A stretch of DNA of 48,821 nucleotides, taken from Vallitalea maricola. GTDB taxonomy: Bacteria > Bacillota > Clostridia > Lachnospirales > Vallitaleaceae. The notes beneath the pieces were generated by a model that saw only the letters and a program-made list of their open reading frames with translations, was not told where the DNA came from and did no database searches. Shown here in pieces: positions 17,286 through 25,570 of this stretch. Location of the stretch: the NCBI RefSeq assembly GCF_036985595.1, contig NZ_BTPU01000008.1, positions 1-48,821 of the forward strand. Reading direction: 5' to 3'. Every line of letters starts with the position of its first letter. Position 1 is the first letter of the stretch. Both the position numbers and the translations under genes were made by a program.

Positions 17286-18401
17286 TTATGCATTAATGAT
17301 ATCATATAGACATTTTCTGAATTTATCCACATTTCCATCAAAAAGCACAAGATTTATCCCCATTCTCTCGGCTCTTTCATCCACATATTGACCTTTTGAA
17401 GGTTTTGTTGCTACTAGAATCTTCTTAACAGTGGAACCCCCTAGCTGTTCTGCATAGATATCCAGTTCGTTAAGGGCTCCACTATTATATCTTTTGGTAT
17501 CTTTACAAGATATGCATATTAAAGACGATCCAGCAACTGCTATAACATCCATTTCATTCTCAACTTCAATCTTATCCTCATCCCACAGGAATCTAACCCC
17601 TGTTCTCACATCACACACTTTACTGTTTTCTTTAATAATATTATAAGTAAAATGTTCTAGCCAGACTCCAGATAATATATAATTCCTGATATCTTCATTT
17701 TTAAATACTATTATTATATTGTTTGCATTTTCTCTAATACTTCTAACACAATTAATACTGAAAAACTTGTTGAATAAATCTTTGATATCTTGATTATTTT
17801 CAGGTGACTTGGTGACTATGCTGTCATCAGATTGACTGACCAGATTATTTCTTATATAATCTCTAGTTCTAATCCACAAATTGTAGTTATCAAGTATAAT
17901 ATCAAGCATATTATTATAATCTTCAATTATATAATCAAAGGTCTCATCCGTAACGATTTTACCTCCTGTAATAGAAACATAATCTTTGACACGGAAATTT
18001 ATATTATCATAATTTATTACTTTAATACCTTTTTTTGTTAGCTTATAAACCTTTTCTTCTCCAATATCCATATATATCAAATTAATATCATGATCAATCA
18101 TTGCTTGATGTGCAATAACAGCTGATAGATTATCTCCAGATGAAATATTGATTATTGTGTCTTGTTCAATATGATTATCAATTATTTTTTTTAACTGTAA
18201 AGGATTAGTATAACTTTTTTCTATTATCCTAGTACTATCTAACTGCTTGCTCAGGAATCTTCGCATATCAGTTAGTACATCAACCGAAGCCTTACTTTCA
18301 TTAGCAATATTAATAACTTTCCCCGGTTTTATGAATTTAGAAATATAGGCTACATCATCATTAAAATCATCTAATATATTAATCAGCGTATTACATTTCA
18401 T
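17286..18401 (-). CDS. CARF-domain PD-(D/E)xK nuclease (DUF1887, Card1/Can2-like)
   Basis: This roughly 371-residue protein has the two-part layout of DUF1887 proteins. The N-terminal Rossmann-like CARF domain (about 1-150) has the ligand loop INISSGDNLSAVIAHQAM. The C-terminal restriction-endonuclease-like domain has GVWLE (E252, counted from the upstream GTG at 18410), NEMDVIAV (D288) and ICISCKD (K303). Studied members (Card1, Can2) cut nucleic acids when cyclic tetra-adenylate from a type III CRISPR complex binds. No cas gene or CRISPR array is in the window. The residue two before the catalytic Lys is Ser where many PD-(D/E)xK enzymes have Glu. ATG 18401 is preferred, with AAAGG 10 nt upstream. 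It lies 32 bp after a glycosyltransferase gene and is probably co-transcribed with it. Confidence 0.85.
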   Translation of the reverse strand: MKCNTLINILDDFNDDVAYISKFIKPGKVINIANESKASVDVLTDMRRFLSKQLDSTRIIEKSYTNPLQLKKIIDNHIEQDTIINISSGDNLSAVIAHQAMIDHDINLIYMDIGEEKVYKLTKKGIKVINYDNINFRVKDYVSITGGKIVTDETFDYIIEDYNNMLDIILDNYNLWIRTRDYIRNNLVSQSDDSIVTKSPENNQDIKDLFNKFFSINCVRSIRENANNIIIVFKNEDIRNYILSGVWLEHFTYNIIKENSKVCDVRTGVRFLWDEDKIEVENEMDVIAVAGSSLICISCKDTKRYNSGALNELDIYAEQLGGSTVKKILVATKPSKGQYVDERAERMGINLVLFDGNVDKFRKCLYDIINA

Positions 18402-18433
18402 GTTTTTCACAACCTTTGATATTATTTTACTTA

Positions 18434-19849
18434 TTATATCATTTTTTTACTTTTTATTCTATCTGCCATAATAAAGAGACCGTTCCCAGCTAGAATAAAA
18501 ACCATAGGCATCACTACATATTTGTATCTGAAACTTATTTCAATCAAGAAGTGTACCCCTGTATAAATGGTTAATACATAATATAATAAGTATACATAAC
18601 CTGTTTTATCAGCTCTATAATATCTTATAAGTCCATATAAAACAAAACCTATTATTAACGTATAGAAGATTTTCTCAAATTCCTGTACCTGTCTGTATAT
18701 ATAGTCAAAGCTTATTCCTGCTTTTTTTATGTCTTTGCCTAATAGATGTGGAAAAGTAAATACACCTAATTCAAAATCTCCCCACATATACCTGACTTTT
18801 TTGACCATCAAGGATAACATTCTTGTTGGAGATATTAATAGACGCTCTTTTATCAATTCTTTTTCTTTCGATAATAAATTTTCATCAATAGGAACATCAT
18901 ACAACATCAATGTCTTAGCATCTTCTTCTGAAAAACGGCCTGACGTCTTCTCGTTCAATCCTGTAACGAATTTCCAATAAGGATTATTGTTTTTAAGTCC
19001 GTTATCAGTTACACCTGTTGCAATACTTAAACTCCAAATGCTATAGAATATTATAAGATAAGATATAAGACATACTCCAAAATGTTTGAGATTTATCTCT
19101 TCACTTTGCCTATAATAACTAAAAATACTCATGATGAAAATAGCAATTATAAAAACTATTCCTATAGGACGTAGTGAATTACCTATTGCAGTGAATACCC
19201 CTGCAAGAATCCATTTTTTATAACTGTTCTGGCACTTAACAATGCAGTATAATGCTATATAATAAAATAGTGTAGCTATATGCTGGTTAGTAAGTACTGG
19301 CGCCATAAAAAATATTGGAATATAGACGGCATGCAAAACTCCAGCAACCCTGCCTGCAAACTCATTAAATATAATCTTGCCTATTCTATAAACCAAATAA
19401 TTAGTACAAGCAATAAAAAAACAATTAAAAATTTTTAATAGAAATACGCTTTCACCGAATATCTTAATGATTAATCCCTGGTAAACTGCAAATATGGTCT
19501 GATATGGAAAAAACGAGAAGTACTGAAACTCTTTGAATGAGTAATCGTCAATAGCAAATAACCTTGCAGCTCTTAACATTACCTCAAAATCTGATATTGG
19601 TGGAGTTCTTACAATTATAATCATAGCAAGCTTAGTTACCAATGAGAATATAAATAGCAATAACCCAAAATAAGGAATTCTTATTCTAATAATAAAATAA
19701 AGAATCAAGAAAAGAATACACACAGGAATAATATAGAGAATGTTTAATTTCTCTACATAGATAAAATATATATTTATAATAAATACTAGTCCAAAGAAAA
19801 GTATCATATACACATCAAATATTTTCTGTAACCTTTTCAAATCTAACAC
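18434..19849 (-). CDS. GT39/ArnT-like polytopic glycosyltransferase
   Basis: This 471-residue membrane protein has about 11-12 predicted helices. Early acidic residues in TPPISDFEVMLRAARLF (first external loop) are placed like the catalytic Asp of the GT39/GT83 (PMT/ArnT) fold, and GRVAGVLHAVYIPIFFMAPVLTNQHI resembles the following conserved helix pair. Such enzymes transfer a sugar from a polyprenyl-phosphate donor on the outer face of the membrane. The adjacent GT2 gene (ending 19864, 14 bp away) would make that donor, so the two form a pair. It is the last glycan gene before the CARF nuclease. Acceptor unknown. Confidence 0.7.
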   Translation of the reverse strand: MLDLKRLQKIFDVYMILFFGLVFIINIYFIYVEKLNILYIIPVCILFLILYFIIRIRIPYFGLLLFIFSLVTKLAMIIIVRTPPISDFEVMLRAARLFAIDDYSFKEFQYFSFFPYQTIFAVYQGLIIKIFGESVFLLKIFNCFFIACTNYLVYRIGKIIFNEFAGRVAGVLHAVYIPIFFMAPVLTNQHIATLFYYIALYCIVKCQNSYKKWILAGVFTAIGNSLRPIGIVFIIAIFIMSIFSYYRQSEEINLKHFGVCLISYLIIFYSIWSLSIATGVTDNGLKNNNPYWKFVTGLNEKTSGRFSEEDAKTLMLYDVPIDENLLSKEKELIKERLLISPTRMLSLMVKKVRYMWGDFELGVFTFPHLLGKDIKKAGISFDYIYRQVQEFEKIFYTLIIGFVLYGLIRYYRADKTGYVYLLYYVLTIYTGVHFLIEISFRYKYVVMPMVFILAGNGLFIMADRIKSKKMI

Positions 19850-19863
19850 CTCTTAATATTATG

Positions 19864-20796
19864 TTATACTTTAGTACTCTCATATTTATTGATGAAATAC
19901 AAAGGTCTATTCTTAGTTTCATTGAAAATCCTACCAACATATTCACCTAATACTCCTATGCTAACTAATTGAATACTGCCAATAAATAACATAATACTAA
20001 TAAGGGATGCATATCCAGGTAATTCAATCCCAATAATTAACGTTCTAATAACAATATATATCATATATATGAACGCACCAATACCTGTGATGCTTCCTAT
20101 AAATGTGGCTATTCTAAGAGGCATGATTGTAAATGTAGTTATACCCTCAATAGCTAGTCCCATCAACTTACAATAATTCCACTTGGTTTTTCCTGCTGCC
20201 CTTTCATCTCTATCAAATAGGATTTCTTTCTTATTGAAGCCTATTAAACTGAACAATCCCTTTGTATATCTTCCAGTTTCCTTGAATTGCTTTAGAGCAT
20301 CAACAGCTTGCCGATTAAGTAAACGGAAATCACCTGTATCTTCTTGAATTTCAACTTTTGCTAATTTTCCTAATAATCTATAAAAACAATGCGCAGTGAA
20401 TTTTTTCATGAAGCTTTCACCTTTTCTGCTGGACCTCTTAGCATAGACATCATCATACCCTGCTTCCCATTCTTTTATCATCACTGGTATAAGTCTTGGA
20501 GGATCTTGTAAATCAACATCCATTATGATAACTGCATCCCCAGAAGCATAATCAAGCCCAGCAGCCATGGCTATTTCTTTTCCGTAATTTCTTGATAAGT
20601 CTACATATGCAACCCTGCTATCTCGTAATCTCAAGGATGTTATTTTGGCTAAAGTTCTATCTTTACTACCATCATTAATAAATAAAAGTTCAAATCTATA
20701 ATCTATACTATTAATTACTTTTATCACTTCATCATAAAAGATGTCAATTACTTCTTCTTCGTTATAGCATGGTACCAATATGGTTATGATCTTCAA
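19864..20796 (-). CDS. GT2 polyprenyl-phosphate glycosyltransferase (GtrB/DPM1-like)
   Basis: This 310-residue enzyme has a cytoplasmic GT-A domain. PCYNEEE is at the start, INDGSKDRT binds the nucleotide, DVDLQDPP supplies the metal-binding acidic residues, and DTGDFRLLNRQAVDAL is typical of the family. Two C-terminal helices follow (about 227-250 and 262-285), as in GtrB/YfdH. It makes undecaprenyl-phosphate-linked sugar for enzymes such as the GT39-like neighbour. The region downstream of the cluster promoter (20797-21004) shows no gene. Confidence 0.88.
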   Translation of the reverse strand: MKIITILVPCYNEEEVIDIFYDEVIKVINSIDYRFELLFINDGSKDRTLAKITSLRLRDSRVAYVDLSRNYGKEIAMAAGLDYASGDAVIIMDVDLQDPPRLIPVMIKEWEAGYDDVYAKRSSRKGESFMKKFTAHCFYRLLGKLAKVEIQEDTGDFRLLNRQAVDALKQFKETGRYTKGLFSLIGFNKKEILFDRDERAAGKTKWNYCKLMGLAIEGITTFTIMPLRIATFIGSITGIGAFIYMIYIVIRTLIIGIELPGYASLISIMLFIGSIQLVSIGVLGEYVGRIFNETKNRPLYFINKYESTKV

Positions 20797-21004
20797 TTTT
20801 CTGCCTCCTAAATACGAATTTTATGTAATCTAAAACTTAAAAAGTTAATATTTTAATGCTTATAAAGTCCATAATAGTATTTTTCAATATGGATAATATT
20901 ATACATTTTAGTAAAGCTTTCTAGTTATTACATCACATTATAGAGGGGTAGTTTTTCTAAGATTTATGAAAGATATGTCTAAGTTGTATAATAGAAAAAA
21001 TCAA

Positions 21005-21033
21005 ACCACTAAAATATATTTTAAATTAGTGGT
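21005..21033 (-). terminator. Terminator after the SpoIID-like gene
   Basis: ACCACTAA / TTAGTGGT stem. On the minus strand it is followed by TTGATTTTTT. It lies about 40 bp after the stop of the gene ending at 21073. Confidence 0.75.
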
Positions 21034-21072
21034 CTGTACAAAGATATTGTAGAGAATAATAAAATTATAGTC

Positions 21073-22278
21073 CTATACGATTGGAGATGGCAATTTCCCC
21101 GAAAAATCAAGTAATTTTATCCACGTAGGCATATCCACCTTTCCAGTCATTGGGAGATTGGCAATATATTGAAAATTTTTTACAGCATCTACTGTTTTTT
21201 TACCGAATATTCCATCTTCCTCCAATTTGTTAATTGTAGGATAATTATTGGATATGATATTCAGCATTTGCTGTAGTTGTTTTACAAGGGGACGAGGTTT
21301 TGTGGTTATTCCTTCAACTAAGTCACCCACAGGATAATCAAGGGCTACTCCTTTTTCAACAAAAGTATCTTCTCCATAAAAATATCTTAATATCTCCATT
21401 AGGCTTGCTCCTTCTTGTGCCATTTCATTTGCTTTATTTTGTACCATACAATATTTACTTGTACTTGGACAATCCCAAGCTCTATATTCATATAATTGCA
21501 TATCGTTAGGCAATACCTTTCTTAGATATTCACTAAATAAATTATAAGCAATATGTCTTACCCTTGGGTTATATTGACTAGCTATTATCTCTGGATCATA
21601 ATCTTGGTCAGCTGTTGAACTTGTAATATCATAATCCTTATCTTTATTTTCAATATATAGTTTAAATAATGCAAATGATATTATAGCTAGTATATTTGCT
21701 TTTATAGCATTATCGTGCCAATCTTTTCCAACTTCATTATCAGCAACGTTAGCTATATAGTCAATAAAGGGGACTTTAAGATTTTTATTGTTAATAACAT
21801 CATATACAGTAAATATCATAGGAATCTTAAATGGGTGTTTCTTATTAGATTCATTGGATTGAATATCAGATTTCATCAAGGTATCTAATTCTTTATGTTG
21901 TTTGAATTTCTTATCAATGATAATAGGTTCTCTTATAGGTCCTCTGAAAGGAGCACGAAATCTAATACCTTGAGGTGGGAAATTTGTTTCTACAATGTTG
22001 GGTTGATCTTCATAAACTTTAATATTTTCAAGATTTATTGTATACTCTCCATATTTTATTTCTGCATTATAGTGATTAGAAGGTTTTAAGAATATTTCTT
22101 TAGTTTTACCTAATTCATCTGTCTCTACAACGCTAAGTATATTACCATCATTATCTTTTACTGTTATTGTTGCACCTTTTATCGGTTGTATGGTCTTATC
22201 AGAACTTCTTGTACGTGACTGAAATATCAAGGAACCTTCATTGGTTGAATTGTTTTCAACGTAGTAACAATTATTCAT
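21073..22278 (-). CDS. SpoIID-like protein with regulatory-like and peptidoglycan-binding domains
   Basis: This 401-residue protein has three parts. An N-terminal Ig-like/carboxypeptidase-regulatory-like domain (about 15-100) has GATITVKDNDGNILSVVETDELG. A central SpoIID/LytB-like region (about 165-310) has VADNEVGKDWHDNAIKANIL and later a Cys pair (WDCPSTSKYCMV) with GASLMEILRYFYG. The C-terminal peptidoglycan-binding domain (about 315-395) has LQQMLN, DGIFGKKTVDAVKNFQ and MTGKVDMPTW. Proteins of this three-part layout are common in Lachnospiraceae-type bacteria. SpoIID proper is a lytic transglycosylase, but its catalytic Glu cannot be assigned here with certainty. No signal peptide is visible. 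It sits inside the glycan cluster with its own terminator. Confidence 0.75.
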   Translation of the reverse strand: MNNCYYVENNSTNEGSLIFQSRTRSSDKTIQPIKGATITVKDNDGNILSVVETDELGKTKEIFLKPSNHYNAEIKYGEYTINLENIKVYEDQPNIVETNFPPQGIRFRAPFRGPIREPIIIDKKFKQHKELDTLMKSDIQSNESNKKHPFKIPMIFTVYDVINNKNLKVPFIDYIANVADNEVGKDWHDNAIKANILAIISFALFKLYIENKDKDYDITSSTADQDYDPEIIASQYNPRVRHIAYNLFSEYLRKVLPNDMQLYEYRAWDCPSTSKYCMVQNKANEMAQEGASLMEILRYFYGEDTFVEKGVALDYPVGDLVEGITTKPRPLVKQLQQMLNIISNNYPTINKLEEDGIFGKKTVDAVKNFQYIANLPMTGKVDMPTWIKLLDFSGKLPSPIV

Positions 22279-22396
22279 ATTTACGCCTGATTATTAATTA
22301 TTAGTATATTATATTCTTAATATAATAAGATAGTTATCTTCTTGATATAAATTAATTAACTGCCTTACATTCTTATAAGACAGCTTCTACTTTATT

Positions 22397-24040
22397 TTAT
22401 TCCAACCAATTAACCTTATAATCTTTATCAAACCCTAGATACAGGTCATAATAATGTGAATAATATTTATTATGATAAGGCATTACCCAGCCGTATGTCT
22501 CTTTAGGCAATTTCTTTTGATTAATAAGTCCTTCTTTATTTTCTTCTATAAATTTCTTTGCATATTCAATGTTTTTATCATACACTATTGCATTATCAGC
22601 ATATCCCTTAATAGTAGGTATCATAATAGTAAATGAAACCAATGCAACAGTTAAATAACCAATTGCGATACCTAACTTCTTATATTTCACTTTGTTGTAT
22701 TTGCCCTTATTAGCAGCCACTAACATATATGCAGTAATAGGAATAGGCAGTAGCCAAGGCAAATTGAACACTATACAGCCTAGACATCCACATATGGCTG
22801 AAATACCATACTTATTCAGTCTTGGTATTATACTTGCACTGTATAAAGCCAGCATGAATATAGGATATACAAGATTTCGTGGTCCAAAAACAGGTGATAT
22901 AATCATCATAAATTGAGCACCAAAGGCTAGTATAACTGCTATGATAGGGAGTGCATTATTAGTGATGAACTTATTTTTATATACTAATATTCCTGCATAT
23001 ATCAATGTATATAAATAACCTAAACCAATAAATGCTTCAATACCAAATCTTCCTAGAATACCATAATAATTAAGGACTTTTCCTGTTAGTGTCTGTAATA
23101 ATAAACCTATACATGCACTACCACCTAAAATTACAGCAAGATTTTTTGTCCACCTATACTTGTCCGATATGCTTTTTCCGTATTTGCCTATAACCCCAAA
23201 AGAAGCTATTATGGCTAACGCATGATAAGGTAACATGATTTTTGAAAACATGAAGTAGTCACCTTGTTTAATTAGATTATGTTTAATTAAAGGTAAGAAA
23301 CCTTCTACAGGGGACTCTTCAATGGAGGCACGTAAAAATACAGCTGGTGAACAAATAACAGACAACATTCCTAATGCCACTACTATCAATGTCAATATTT
23401 CCATCTTATTAATTTTATTTTTTCTTATGATTCTTTTTTCCAATAGCATAAGTAAAGTCAATCCAAAAGTCATGACACTTGCTTGCTCAACAGTTGCCGC
23501 AGCCATGAAGCCTATTATTGGAATATACCATTTCATTTTGTTAGTATATGTAGAACGGCTCAACAAGTACCAATAAACCAGCAACATGAAAATAGGATAA
23601 ACATAATTAAATGAACCTGTAAGCCAGTAAACACTTTGTCTTGTTAGATTAGGGTCCAACAAGAAAATAGTTACTGCCATAATAACTGCTGAATAACCTA
23701 TCAAAGATTTTTTTTCTTTTTCAATTCCCATACAAATCTTTGCTCCAAAGAAAACTATTCCTGCCAGCATCAAAGAGTTACAAATAGCCCAGAAATATTG
23801 ATTTATCCCTAAAAAAACAGTTACAAGCAAATGTACTATTGCTCTACCATTTGCTCTCATATAATGGTCTAAATGTCTAGATACAAAATAGTCAAAATCT
23901 ATGCGGGTAAAACATGCATAGAAAAAATCATCTCCATATAACCTAACGTTGATATTAACTATAGCAGTTACTATAAAAGTTAATAACGTTATAAATATTA
24001 ATCCGTATTTATTCCAAAAACTTTTATTAATATCCTTCAA
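22397..24040 (-). CDS. DUF6056-like polytopic membrane protein
   Basis: This 547-residue protein has about 12-13 predicted helices. The first external loop carries LYGDDFFYACF and ANGRAIVHLLVTVFLG, which match the conserved DD and NGR motifs of DUF6056 proteins. The DD pair resembles the catalytic acids of membrane GT-C glycosyltransferases. A short soluble C-terminal tail follows the last helix. It ends the downstream half of a gene set (gtrB-like, gtrA-like, then this gene), as in three-gene gtr modules where the third gene is the specific glucosyl transferase. That role is inferred from position and fold. Confidence 0.7.
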   Translation of the reverse strand: MKDINKSFWNKYGLIFITLLTFIVTAIVNINVRLYGDDFFYACFTRIDFDYFVSRHLDHYMRANGRAIVHLLVTVFLGINQYFWAICNSLMLAGIVFFGAKICMGIEKEKKSLIGYSAVIMAVTIFLLDPNLTRQSVYWLTGSFNYVYPIFMLLVYWYLLSRSTYTNKMKWYIPIIGFMAAATVEQASVMTFGLTLLMLLEKRIIRKNKINKMEILTLIVVALGMLSVICSPAVFLRASIEESPVEGFLPLIKHNLIKQGDYFMFSKIMLPYHALAIIASFGVIGKYGKSISDKYRWTKNLAVILGGSACIGLLLQTLTGKVLNYYGILGRFGIEAFIGLGYLYTLIYAGILVYKNKFITNNALPIIAVILAFGAQFMMIISPVFGPRNLVYPIFMLALYSASIIPRLNKYGISAICGCLGCIVFNLPWLLPIPITAYMLVAANKGKYNKVKYKKLGIAIGYLTVALVSFTIMIPTIKGYADNAIVYDKNIEYAKKFIEENKEGLINQKKLPKETYGWVMPYHNKYYSHYYDLYLGFDKDYKVNWLE

Positions 24041-24064
24041 TTTATTTATCTCCTTAATCTAAAA

Positions 24065-24493
24065 TCATGTTCTGAATACCAGGAATTGTGAAAACAGGTA
24101 ATTAAGTATAAGTACTAATACGCTTATGATTATTTTTGATATCATAGCTTCTATTCTCAAAGATGTAAGTATAAATACTCCTCCTATTTCAATTACCATA
24201 GTTATACCCCTAGATGAAAAGAAACTAAACGCTTCAATTACAAGGTCCTTGGTAGTACGGCATTTGCTTCTAAAAACAAATATCTTGTTAGTAACATAAG
24301 CAAATATAACTGCACAAATAACTGATATTATATTTGCTATATTAGGGTTCATATTAACTGGATAGGCTAGAAGCCAGAACACTCCAAAGCTGACAAAAGT
24401 AGTCAAGCCACCAATAAATACATACCTAAAAATCTTCTGAAATTGTTCATTATGCATTATTTCTTTTATATAATCAATTAGTCTTTTTATCAT
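24065..24493 (-). CDS. GtrA-family membrane protein (putative lipid-linked sugar flippase)
   Basis: This 142-residue protein has four predicted helices. It begins FRYVFIGGLTTFVSFGVFWLL and ends NYLFSQFLVFRT, both typical of GtrA. VTNKIFVFRSK marks the second loop. It probably flips polyprenyl-phosphate sugar made by the GT2 enzyme encoded immediately upstream, with which it overlaps by 4 nt (start 24493, previous stop 24490), indicating translational coupling. Confidence 0.9.
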   Translation of the reverse strand: MIKRLIDYIKEIMHNEQFQKIFRYVFIGGLTTFVSFGVFWLLAYPVNMNPNIANIISVICAVIFAYVTNKIFVFRSKCRTTKDLVIEAFSFFSSRGITMVIEIGGVFILTSLRIEAMISKIIISVLVLILNYLFSQFLVFRT

Positions 24494-25437
24494 ATGATTT
24501 TCCTGTCCTTCTTAATACCTCTGCTAAGGTTCTGAGATACAATATATCTAGGTCTACCTTTTACTTCATCGTAAATACGTGATATATATACACCTATCAT
24601 CCCTAATGACAACATAATCACAGATCCAGTAAAAAGTATCAGTAATATGACTGTTGAAAATCCACTGACAGCATTACCTGAAAAATAATTAACTAAGGTT
24701 TGAATACCTAAAATTACAGCAAACAATAGAAAAATAGCACCACCAAAAAAAGTTAGGTACAAAGGTTTGCTTGTGTGAGAAAGTATAGCATTAAAAGCTA
24801 GTTTCATTAATTTAAAAAGAGAAAAGCTTGACTCTCCTTCCATTCTCTCTTCCACTGTAAAGAAATAATTAGTTCTTTCAAAACCAACCCAGTCAATTAA
24901 CCCTCTAAAGAATAGATTGCTCTCTCTAAACTGTCTGATTGTATCTACTACACTACGGTCAATCAATTTGAAATCCGAAGAATCATTAAGGTCAAGACCT
25001 GTAGTTTTCTTTAATATCTTATAGAATCCTTTTGCAAAGAATCTATAAAGAAAATTTTCTTTTCCTCTTTGTTGCTTAACTCCATCAACAATATTTACCT
25101 GTGACCTATCCATAAGTAAAAGCATGTCCTTTACACATTTTGGCGGATGTTGCAAATCAGAATCCATAATAAGATATCTCTCTGCATCTATATTATCCAA
25201 ACCAGCACAAATAGCCATCTCTTTACCAAAATTTCTGGCAAATCTAATGGCTGATACATTGCTGTATTCTTTTTGCAACTTACTTATTTCAAGCCATGTA
25301 GTATCTGACGATCCATCATCAACTATGATATATTGGCATGAAATATCATCTTGTAAAAATGTGTCATAGATGACAGCAAAATTCTTACATATCGCCTGAG
25401 CTTCATTATAGACAGGTATAACAACTGCAAGCTCCAC
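24490..25437 (-). CDS. GT2 polyprenyl-phosphate glycosyltransferase (second GtrB-like)
   Basis: This 315-residue enzyme has PVYNEAQ, VDDGSSDTT, the acidic metal site MDSDLQHPP and DSSDFKLIDRSVVDTIRQF, then two C-terminal helices (about 230-252 and 266-290). It has the same family and layout as the enzyme at 19864, but the two differ throughout, so they are not a recent duplication and may use different sugars. It is first in a coupled gtrB-gtrA-DUF6056 unit. Confidence 0.88.
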   Translation of the reverse strand: MELAVVIPVYNEAQAICKNFAVIYDTFLQDDISCQYIIVDDGSSDTTWLEISKLQKEYSNVSAIRFARNFGKEMAICAGLDNIDAERYLIMDSDLQHPPKCVKDMLLLMDRSQVNIVDGVKQQRGKENFLYRFFAKGFYKILKKTTGLDLNDSSDFKLIDRSVVDTIRQFRESNLFFRGLIDWVGFERTNYFFTVEERMEGESSFSLFKLMKLAFNAILSHTSKPLYLTFFGGAIFLLFAVILGIQTLVNYFSGNAVSGFSTVILLILFTGSVIMLSLGMIGVYISRIYDEVKGRPRYIVSQNLSRGIKKDRKII

Positions 25438-25570
25438 TTATAACCACTCCTTAAACATATAAATACTCCCTATGGTTGAAATATTTTTCAATATTTAACC
25501 AATACTAGTATACACTTTAATATATCAATTATCAATATTTTTATATTGCTACATATTATAACAAAACTAT

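Noticed and set aside
17286..18410. CRISPR array or cas genes expected near the CARF nuclease
   Set aside because: I looked for regularly spaced repeats and Cas proteins on both sides and saw none in the window.
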